Translations under genes and position numbers: made by a program
The notes under the pieces: generated by a model
Seen by the model: only the letters and a program-made list of their open reading frames with translations
What the model was told of the DNA's origin: nothing
Database searches by the model: none
NCBI GenBank assembly: GCA_934167435.1
Contig: CAKPKZ010000015.1
Coordinates: 1 to 19,686, forward strand
Length of the DNA stretch: 19,686 nucleotides
Direction of reading: 5' to 3'
Source of the DNA: an uncultured Clostridia bacterium
GTDB taxonomy: Bacteria; Bacillota; Clostridia; TANB77; CAG-508
Part shown: positions 15,012 to 19,686 of the stretch, in pieces
Layout: each line of letters begins with the position of its first letter
Position numbering within the stretch: the stretch's first letter is position 1

Positions 15012-16673
15012 ATGACAGATATAGAAATTGCAAGAAATACAAAATTAGAAAAAATAACAGATATTGCTAAAAGTATAAATATTAATGAAGAACAGTTAGA
15101 ATTATATGGGAAATATAAAGCTAAGATATCAGAAGAAGTATTTGAAAAGTGCAAAAATAAAAAAGATGGTAAATTAATTTTGGTAACAGCAATAAATCCC
15201 ACACCATTAGGAGAAGGAAAAACTACTGTTTCAATAGCAATTGCTGATGGATTGTCTTGCATCGGAAAAAATGCTATATTAGCATTAAGAGAACCATCAC
15301 TAGGTCCTGTTTTTGGAATTAAGGGAGGAGCAACTGGTGGAGGAAAAGTGCAAGTTGCACCAATGGATGATATAAATCTACATTTTACAGGCGATATTCA
15401 TGCAATAACTTCAGCAAATAACTTATTATCAAGCATGATAGATAATCACATATATTTTGGAAATGAATTAGGAATAAGAAAAGTTACATGGAAAAGATGT
15501 ATTGATTTAAATGATAGGCAATTAAGGCTAGTTGACACAGGATTATCTGGAGAAAAAAGAATTATTCCAAGAAGAGATGGATTTGATATAACTGTAGCAT
15601 CAGAGATTATGGCTATATTATGTTTAGCTGAGAATTTAGAAGATTTAAAAAGTAAACTTGCAAATATTATTATTGGTTATAATAATGAAGAAAAACCAAT
15701 ATATGTAAAAGATTTAAAAGCAGAAGGTGCAATGGCTGTATTGTTAAAAGATGCTATAAAACCTAATTTAGTACAAACCTTAGAACATACGCCTGCAATA
15801 ATACATGGAGGACCATTTGCCAATATAGCACATGGCTGTAATAGTGTTAGAGCAACTAAAATAGGCCTAAAGCTAGCAGATTATGTTGTAACAGAAGCAG
15901 GATTTGGAGCAGACTTAGGGGCAGAGAAATTCTTAGATATAAAATGTAGAAAAGGAAATATAAAACCAGATGTTGTGGTTATTGTTGCAACAATAAAAGC
16001 AATAAAATACCATGGGGGAGTAGAAAAAGATAAAATACAGGAAGAAAATATTTTAGGAATTGAAAAAGGCATAAACAATTTATATACACATATATATAAC
16101 ATAAAAAAAGAATTTGGATTAAATGTTATAGTAGCATTAAACAAATACAATACTGATACTCAAAATGAAATAGAATTTTTACAAAAAAAATTAGAACAAA
16201 AAAATATCCAATTAAGCATTGTAGAAGGATGGGCTCAAGGTGGAGAAGGGGCAATAGATATAGCTAAAAAAATAGTTAATATAACAAAACAACAACAAGA
16301 ATTTAAATATATATATGATATAGAAGATAAAATACAAACTAAAATAGAAAAAGTAGCTAGAAAAATTTATAGAGCAAAAGAAGTTATATTTTCTAAAGAA
16401 GCATTAGAAAATATAGAAAAAATAGAAAAGTTAGGCTATAAAAATTTACCAATATGTATAGCAAAAACCCAGTATTCATTATCAGATGACCCTAAAAATT
16501 TAGAATGCATAGATGAATATAATATTAATATAAAAAATGTTGACCTAAAAGCAGGAGCCGGATTTGTAGTAGTATTTGCTGGCAATATTATGACAATGCC
16601 GGGATTACCAAAACAACCAGCAGCAGAAAACATAGATATAGACAAAGATGGAAATGTGAAGGGAATATTTTAA
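15012..16673 (+). CDS. fhs: Formate-tetrahydrofolate ligase
   Basis: This enzyme makes 10-formyl-tetrahydrofolate from formate, ATP and tetrahydrofolate in the cytoplasm, feeding purine synthesis, Fmt and, in acetogens, the methyl branch of the Wood-Ljungdahl pathway. The 553 residues start MTDIEIA. They carry the P-loop TPLGEGKT (64-71), the REPSLGPVFGIKGGATGGG region, LHFTGDIHAITSANNLL, the EAGFGADLGAEKF block and a C-terminal PGLPKQPAAENID. I choose the ATG at 15012, with GGAG 8 bases upstream, over the GTG at 15003, because the family starts here. Length is normal. It is the last gene of the run, before a shared terminator. Confidence 0.97.
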   Translation: MTDIEIARNTKLEKITDIAKSININEEQLELYGKYKAKISEEVFEKCKNKKDGKLILVTAINPTPLGEGKTTVSIAIADGLSCIGKNAILALREPSLGPVFGIKGGATGGGKVQVAPMDDINLHFTGDIHAITSANNLLSSMIDNHIYFGNELGIRKVTWKRCIDLNDRQLRLVDTGLSGEKRIIPRRDGFDITVASEIMAILCLAENLEDLKSKLANIIIGYNNEEKPIYVKDLKAEGAMAVLLKDAIKPNLVQTLEHTPAIIHGGPFANIAHGCNSVRATKIGLKLADYVVTEAGFGADLGAEKFLDIKCRKGNIKPDVVVIVATIKAIKYHGGVEKDKIQEENILGIEKGINNLYTHIYNIKKEFGLNVIVALNKYNTDTQNEIEFLQKKLEQKNIQLSIVEGWAQGGEGAIDIAKKIVNITKQQQEFKYIYDIEDKIQTKIEKVARKIYRAKEVIFSKEALENIEKIEKLGYKNLPICIAKTQYSLSDDPKNLECIDEYNINIKNVDLKAGAGFVVVFAGNIMTMPGLPKQPAAENIDIDKDGNVKGIF

Positions 16674-16675
16674 CA

Positions 16676-16712
16676 AAAATCCATTAGATTTAAAAATAAT
16701 CTAATGGATTTT
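16676..16712. terminator. Bidirectional terminator between fhs and the M23 gene
   Basis: A perfect 15-bp stem (16676-16690 with 16698-16712) around a 7-base loop has T runs on both strands. It lies just after fhs and overlaps the last codons and stop of the opposing M23 gene, so it can end both transcripts. Confidence 0.9.
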
Positions 16713-17274
16713 CATATTCATTATTAAATCTAACTCCTAAATGCAGATGTGGACCAGTAGTAGCCCCATTTGTAGGATTACCATTCGAATCTTTATATTG
16801 ATTACCAGGAACACCATATACATTTTTAGGACCAACATGTCCAATTATTTGTCCTTCTTTTACTTTATCTCCAACGCGTACAATAAAATTGGGATCACAA
16901 TGGCAATATGAAACTTTAAAATTACCAAAAGAAAGTGTAATAGTATAACCACCACCACCCAAAAAATTAGTAAATGTAATTTCTCCATCTGCAACAGCAA
17001 TAAAAGTAGTACCAGGAGGTGCAGGAATATCTATACCCTTGTGATATGTAGAAGCACCACCTGTTGGGGCAGAACGTTTACCAAAATTAGAACTAATTGT
17101 TGAATAACCTGGTATAGGCCAAGTAAAACCATTTGGATTAATTGTAAATATGTCTGAAGAAACATTATTAAATTCATAAGAACAATTAGATTCAAAAATA
17201 GGAATAAAAAATAAACATATTAATATTGTGAAAATAATAATAAAAAATATAAATGATTTAATTAATTTTGGAAT
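16690..17274 (-). CDS. M23-family metallopeptidase, probable ATT start
   Basis: M23 enzymes are zinc endopeptidases that cut peptidoglycan cross-bridges or peptides outside the membrane. With the start chosen here the protein has 194 residues: a signal anchor (about 8-27), a linker, then the LytM-like domain with His78 and Asp82 in HKGID and His176/His178 in HLHLG, the complete zinc and catalytic set. The open frame runs upstream to a GTG at 17325, but that codon lies inside the tRNA-Trp gene. GGAGGAG at 17288-17282 has no ATG, GTG or TTG after it; 7 bases downstream is ATT at 17274-17272, in frame and right before the basic N-terminus of the anchor. Either ATT is used or an ATG has been lost or misread. 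The gene starts 39 bases after the tRNA 3' end and is probably co-transcribed with it. Confidence 0.87.
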   Translation of the reverse strand: MPKLIKSFIFFIIIFTILICLFFIPIFESNCSYEFNNVSSDIFTINPNGFTWPIPGYSTISSNFGKRSAPTGGASTYHKGIDIPAPPGTTFIAVADGEITFTNFLGGGGYTITLSFGNFKVSYCHCDPNFIVRVGDKVKEGQIIGHVGPKNVYGVPGNQYKDSNGNPTNGATTGPHLHLGVRFNNEYENPLDYF

Positions 17275-17313
17275 AGGGAATCTCCTCCGATAAAAAAATT
17301 TTGATAAAAATAT

Positions 17314-17387
17314 TGGCAGGGGCACTAGGAGTCGAACCTAGCTCTGGAGTTTTGGAGACTCTTATACTACCGATGTACTATGCCCCT
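17314..17387 (-). tRNA. tRNA-Trp (CCA anticodon)
   Basis: A 74-base cloverleaf on the minus strand has acceptor AGGGGCA pairing with TGCCCCT, a D stem GTAC/GTAT and anticodon loop CTCCAAA with anticodon CCA. The T arm is CTAGG-TTCGACT-CCTAG, with an encoded G-CCA end. The first pair of the anticodon stem is an A-C mismatch. It lies directly upstream of the M23 gene. Confidence 0.93.
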
Positions 17388-17415
17388 ATAAATAATTTGA
17401 AATTAACTAAAAAGA

Positions 17416-17444
17416 ATTATATCATAAATAATATAAATTGTATA
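17416..17444 (-). promoter_or_regulatory. Promoter of tRNA-Trp (and probably the M23 gene)
   Basis: On the minus strand, TGATATAAT gives an extended -10 (TATAAT at 17421-17416). TATACA at 17444-17439 matches the -35 at four of six bases with a 17-base spacer. The start would be near 17409, about 22 bases before the tRNA. Confidence 0.6.
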
Positions 17445-17488
17445 TATAAAATGCAAAAAAAAAATTAATTTTTTTTTGCATTTTATAT
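17444..17488. repeat. 20-bp perfect palindrome with A and T tracts between divergent tRNA promoters
   Basis: 17444-17463 is the exact reverse complement of 17469-17488, with a 5-base centre. It contains a run of ten A residues and a run of nine T residues flanking TTAA. It abuts or overlaps the -35 boxes on both sides, where UP elements bind the alpha subunit of RNA polymerase. It is not inside either tRNA transcript, so a terminator role is unlikely. Confidence 0.8.
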
Positions 17489-17516
17489 TGACAAATTTTG
17501 TAATGCATATTATAAT
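17488..17516 (+). promoter_or_regulatory. Consensus promoter of tRNA-Leu
   Basis: TTGACA (17488-17493) and TATAAT (17511-17516), both perfect, are spaced exactly 17 bases. The start is near 17523, 31 bases before the tRNA. Confidence 0.9.
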
Positions 17517-17553
17517 AACAATTGTCGTTAGGCAAACCAGTTTAAATAGAAAT

Positions 17554-17641
17554 GCAGATGTGGCGGAACTGGTAGACGCACAGGACTTAAAATCCTGCGG
17601 TTGAATAAACCGTGCCGGTTCGATTCCGGCCATCTGCACCA
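17554..17641 (+). tRNA. tRNA-Leu (TAA anticodon)
   Basis: An 88-base class II tRNA has acceptor GCAGATG/CATCTGC, anticodon stem CAGGA/TCCTG with loop CTTAAAA (anticodon TAA), a long variable arm CGGTT...AACCG, T arm GCCGG-TTCGATT-CCGGC and encoded ACCA. It reads UUA, by far the commonest leucine codon in this window. Its 3' end borders the integrase side of the element to the right and is the likely integration target. Confidence 0.97.
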
Positions 17642-17645
17642 TTAG

Positions 17646-17684
17646 AGCATCAAGGAGTTCAGAGAATTAACCTTGATGCTTTTA
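17646..17684 (+). terminator. Terminator after tRNA-Leu
   Basis: AGCATCAAGG (17646-17655) pairs perfectly with CCTTGATGCT (17671-17680), followed by TTTTAT. There is no matching T run on the other strand, so it serves the tRNA only. Confidence 0.85.
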
Positions 17685-17702
17685 TAATAAAATTGATAGA
17701 TT

Positions 17703-17723
17703 TTTCTAACAAATTTCTAACAA
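17703..17723. repeat. Tandem 11-bp repeat, candidate integrase arm sites
   Basis: TTTCTAACAA occurs at 17703-17712 and again at 17714-17723, a period of 11, about one helical turn. It lies between the integrase stop (17741) and the tRNA-Leu terminator, where the N-terminal arm-binding domain of a tyrosine integrase usually finds its sites. Confidence 0.5.
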
Positions 17724-17740
17724 TTTTGGAAAATACTTAA

Positions 17741-18979
17741 TTATTTAGGTATATTAGAGTGCAGATCTAATATATCTTTTTTATTGCTATTAAAACTTAA
17801 TGCATTTTCAATAGCTGTTGCAGATTTTATCTTTGTACTCGAATCCAAGTGCGCATATCTTTCTGTTGTTTTAGAACTAGAATGTCCTAGCCAATCTTGT
17901 ATTTCTCTTAAAGATATTCCTTTTTTCAAAAGTAATGTTGCACAACTGTGTCTTAAATCGTGAAACCTTATTTTTCTCAAACCATTCTTTTTTAGAATTT
18001 CTTTAAATTTATGACTTACATAGTCAGGTTTTCTTAAATTTCCCATTTCATCTACACAAACGAAATCTTTAAATTGTTTATTGTAACTTTCTTTAAATAT
18101 AGACATATAGTATTCTTGCATTTTTCTAGTGTATAGTAAAAGTTCTTCAATTTCTTTAAATAAAGGTAATGTTCTATAACTAGATTTATTCTTTGTTTTT
18201 CTTTTTGTAATAGTTTTAGTTTTTGTTTTACTATTTTTATTTTCATCTGTAACTGTTACTACTTTATGACTTATTGTAATTGTTTTATTATCAAAATCAA
18301 TTGCAGACCATTTAATACCTAAAACTTCACTTCTTCGTAATCCATAAAAGGCAGTTAAATAAACTATTAATTCTAAAGTAGTATCTTTTACAACTTTAAA
18401 TAAATTGTTTAATTCTTCTTCATTATAATAATCAGCTATAAATTGTTCTTGCTGTGGTCTACCAACTTTTATAGCTGGATTACTTTGTATTAAGTCTGTT
18501 TGTACTGCATAATCTAATGCCTTTCTAATATTAGCATGATATTTTACAACTGTATTTCCTTTAAGCCCTTGTGAATATAACCAATTATAAAAATCTAAAA
18601 TATGCACTGGTTTCAAATCTTCTAGCATTACTGGATTTTTAGTAAAATATTCTTTTGTTCTGCCTTCAATTTGCCTTTTATAACCTGTATATGTGGATTC
18701 TTCTACTTGATGTTTTATCATATCAAGCCATTTAATCATAAAGTCTGAAAATAATATTTGTACTTTTTTATCTTCTGTTTTTGTAGTTGTGATTGTTTCT
18801 AGTTTATTTTTAAATTCATCTCTTATTTGAATAAGTTTCTTTTCAGCTTTTTTCTTACTTTCATTTTCTTTAAATCCTGTAGATACCCATTTCATTTTTC
18901 TAATGCCATCTACATAGTAAGTTAATACTGTATAAAAAGTCTTATTCTTAATTGTTAAATATGCTGTTATGTTATACAT
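17741..18979 (-). CDS. Tyrosine recombinase / integrase
   Basis: This 412-residue integrase joins and separates element and chromosome DNA. The N-terminal part (1-70) resembles an arm-type DNA-binding domain and contains TFYTVLTYYVDGIRKMKWVSTGF. A SAM-like core-binding domain (about 72-165) follows, then the catalytic domain. The active-site residues are all visible: Arg215 in GLRRSEVLG, a lysine in the KTKNKSSYRTLPL strand (about 261-273), His340 and Arg343 in HDLRH, His366 in GHSSS and the nucleophile Tyr375 in ERYAHLD. The size fits the Tn916/phage type. AAGGAG precedes the ATG at 18979. It lies 33 bases after the excisionase-like gene, likely in one transcript. The protein looks intact and functional. 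Confidence 0.95.
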   Translation of the reverse strand: MYNITAYLTIKNKTFYTVLTYYVDGIRKMKWVSTGFKENESKKKAEKKLIQIRDEFKNKLETITTTKTEDKKVQILFSDFMIKWLDMIKHQVEESTYTGYKRQIEGRTKEYFTKNPVMLEDLKPVHILDFYNWLYSQGLKGNTVVKYHANIRKALDYAVQTDLIQSNPAIKVGRPQQEQFIADYYNEEELNNLFKVVKDTTLELIVYLTAFYGLRRSEVLGIKWSAIDFDNKTITISHKVVTVTDENKNSKTKTKTITKRKTKNKSSYRTLPLFKEIEELLLYTRKMQEYYMSIFKESYNKQFKDFVCVDEMGNLRKPDYVSHKFKEILKKNGLRKIRFHDLRHSCATLLLKKGISLREIQDWLGHSSSKTTERYAHLDSSTKIKSATAIENALSFNSNKKDILDLHSNIPK

Positions 18980-19012
18980 TAAAATCTCCTTTCTTAATTT
19001 TAAACAGTATTT

Positions 19013-19213
19013 TTATTGAGTTAAAAAAGCGATAACATTTATCTTAGGTATTCTGTATAGTTTTCCTACTTTAATTGCTTTAATAGTACCTTTTCGTACT
19101 AATTCGTATGCTGTTTGTTTACCAATATTTCCTAGCATTGATCGTAGTCCAGATACATCAACAACATCAGGATAATCAGCAAACATTTCTTGCGTGTAAT
19201 TGTCGCTTTGCAT
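19013..19213 (-). CDS. Excisionase-like helix-turn-helix protein
   Basis: This is a 66-residue protein. I start it at the ATG at 19213, because AAGGAGG (19225-19219) lies 5 bases upstream; an in-frame ATG at 19282 has no such site. The DVSGLRSMLGNIGKQTAYELVRKGTIKAIKVGKLYRIPKINVIAFL pattern is that of the MerR-like excisionase/helix-turn-helix family: a recognition helix (QTAYELVRKG), then a wing (IKVGKLYRIPK). Such proteins bend DNA at element ends and steer the integrase toward excision, and some also repress their own promoter. Its place directly upstream of the integrase supports this. The long leader before it (19214-19490) suggests post-initiation control. Confidence 0.88.
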   Translation of the reverse strand: MQSDNYTQEMFADYPDVVDVSGLRSMLGNIGKQTAYELVRKGTIKAIKVGKLYRIPKINVIAFLTQ

Positions 19214-19490
19214 GTGTTCCTCCTTATCTTTCAAAATCAACATTTTGCATATGTTTAGTAGATTATATTTACCATGTCCCATCTACTTAAGGGAATATTA
19301 TAGATAGTTTTACCTACATAGGAATTTCACCTCTCCGCTATCAGCCGAGCGACTCCTCAACATCACGTTAAGCCAAGCCGAAGTATCATTATAGTGTTCC
19401 ATAATACTTTCATATGACACTATTTTCTAGTGTGTTTTTCAATGTACTTTCCTTGTTTGCAATTTTTATTTGCAAAACTATTGTAATAAT
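19214..19490 (-). promoter_or_regulatory. Long structured leader of the excisionase-integrase transcript
   Basis: About 277 bases lie between the predicted minus-strand start (near 19490) and the excisionase ATG. On this RNA, 19433-19428 can pair with 19422-19417 (6 bp, 5-base loop), while 19423-19417 can instead pair with 19397-19391 (7 bp); these two are mutually exclusive. A further pair is 19409-19404 with 19386-19381. The block 19321-19380 is distinctly richer in G and C than all surrounding DNA and has a CGCT/AGCG hairpin (19336-19351). I cannot assign it to a known RNA family. Confidence 0.45.
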
Positions 19491-19509
19491 GATAACATTA
19501 TAGTATAAT
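19481..19509 (+). promoter_or_regulatory. Promoter of the divergent gene at 19581
   Basis: TTGTAA (19481-19486) and TATAAT (19504-19509) are spaced exactly 17 bases. The start is near 19516. It overlaps the opposing promoter over almost its whole length. Confidence 0.7.
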
Positions 19510-19525
19510 AATTATAGAATATCAA
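19497..19525 (-). promoter_or_regulatory. Promoter of the excisionase-integrase unit
   Basis: On the minus strand, TTGATA (19525-19520) and TATAAT (19502-19497) are spaced exactly 17 bases. Its -10 is separated from the opposing -10 by a single G, forming the palindrome ATTATAGTATAAT at 19497-19509. Two RNA polymerases cannot occupy both promoters at once. Confidence 0.7.
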
Positions 19526-19580
19526 TAACAAATCGTAAAAAAATAAAAATTGTTAACATTAAATTGGAGGAAATATTGAA

Positions 19581-19686
19581 ATGAAAGCAAATTTACCAGA
19601 GAAAAATTTTTTTGATAGTTTTTATATTTGGTTTAATAAAGAAAAAAGAGAAGAATATTATTCAACACCTTTATATCTTTATAGTG
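19581..19686 (+). CDS. Start of an unknown element gene, cut by the window
   Basis: The first 35 codons of a gene start at the ATG at 19581, with GGAGG at 19566-19570 ten bases upstream and a consensus-like promoter at 19481-19509. The product begins MKANLPEKNFFDSFYIWF and continues with a charged KEKREEYY stretch; there is no stop before the window end. The N-terminus alone does not identify a family. Its placement opposite the integrase unit, sharing a switch-like promoter region, would suit a regulator or the first gene of the element's main operon, but this is inference. Confidence 0.65.
   Translation, partial: MKANLPEKNFFDSFYIWFNKEKREEYYSTPLYLYS

Larger units (their letters stand above)
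17642..19686. mobile_element. One end of an integrative element at tRNA-Leu
   Basis: A tyrosine integrase pointing at a tRNA 3' end, an excisionase-like gene beside it, tandem short repeats between integrase and tRNA, and a divergent control region together make the classic end of an integrated phage, ICE or island. The other end and its attachment copy lie outside the window, so the type and exact core cannot be decided. The left boundary given is the base after the tRNA CCA; the true core may lie within the tRNA 3' part. Confidence 0.75.

Noticed and set aside
17444..17488. Bidirectional terminator between the two tRNA genes
   Set aside because: Both tRNA genes are transcribed away from this hairpin, so it would end neither transcript.
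17403..17642. A 79-codon minus-strand frame beginning MVQMAGIEPARF across tRNA-Leu
   Set aside because: This is the familiar false frame produced by the antisense strand of a tRNA gene; the cloverleaf and promoter explain the bases.
1..19686. CRISPR arrays or rRNA genes
   Set aside because: No regularly spaced repeats and no rRNA-like stretches are present on either strand.

Overview
The window is AT-rich DNA, with lysine, isoleucine, asparagine and glutamate codons dominating almost every gene. It reads as a chromosome segment of an anaerobic low-GC Bacillota, most likely a Clostridia-type gut lineage. The grounds are the gene order (yicC-remA-rpoZ-gmk-priA-def-fmt; asp23-amaP-DUF2273-nusB-xseA-xseB), rubrerythrin, a formate-tetrahydrofolate ligase, strong Shine-Dalgarno sites and A/T-rich sigma-A promoters. 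I cannot name a genus from sequence alone.

Layout. 1-670: a small four-helix membrane protein with visibly less AT-biased codons than its neighbours, closed by a strong terminator. 780-2966: a small operon of a TIM-barrel-like protein, a YqeG-family HAD phosphatase and a VanW-domain protein. 3110-3787: a single-gene rubrerythrin unit with its own promoter and terminator. 3809-10837: a long housekeeping run on the plus strand (rsmE, a membrane protein, yicC, remA, rpoZ, gmk, priA, def, fmt) covering rRNA modification, RNA turnover, matrix/sporulation-type regulation, transcription, nucleotide metabolism, replication restart and N-terminal formyl-Met handling. In priA, one extra C at 8890 breaks the frame inside the conserved AGRAG helicase motif. 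10867-16712: a second run, started by a strong promoter that overlaps a hairpin, with the Asp23 envelope-stress set (asp23, amaP, DUF2273), then nusB, xseA, an anchored hypothetical, xseB, a YuiD-type protein and fhs, ending in a shared 15-bp hairpin terminator.

16690-17641 switches direction. A minus-strand tRNA-Trp is followed at once by an M23 peptidase whose best-supported start codon is ATT. A divergent tRNA-Leu(UAA) has a perfect TTGACA-17-TATAAT promoter. A 20-bp perfect palindrome with long A and T tracts lies between the two tRNA promoters.

17642-19686 looks like one end of an integrative element placed at the tRNA-Leu gene: tandem 11-bp repeats suggestive of integrase arm sites, a tyrosine integrase, a small excisionase-like protein, a 367-bp control region and the first codons of a divergent gene that leaves the window. 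The control region has two overlapping, mutually exclusive divergent promoters around a 13-bp palindrome, then a long leader before the excisionase gene with competing hairpins and a GC-richer block. That block carries a 52-codon frame interrupted only by three TGA codons. This switch and leader are the least explained part of the window.
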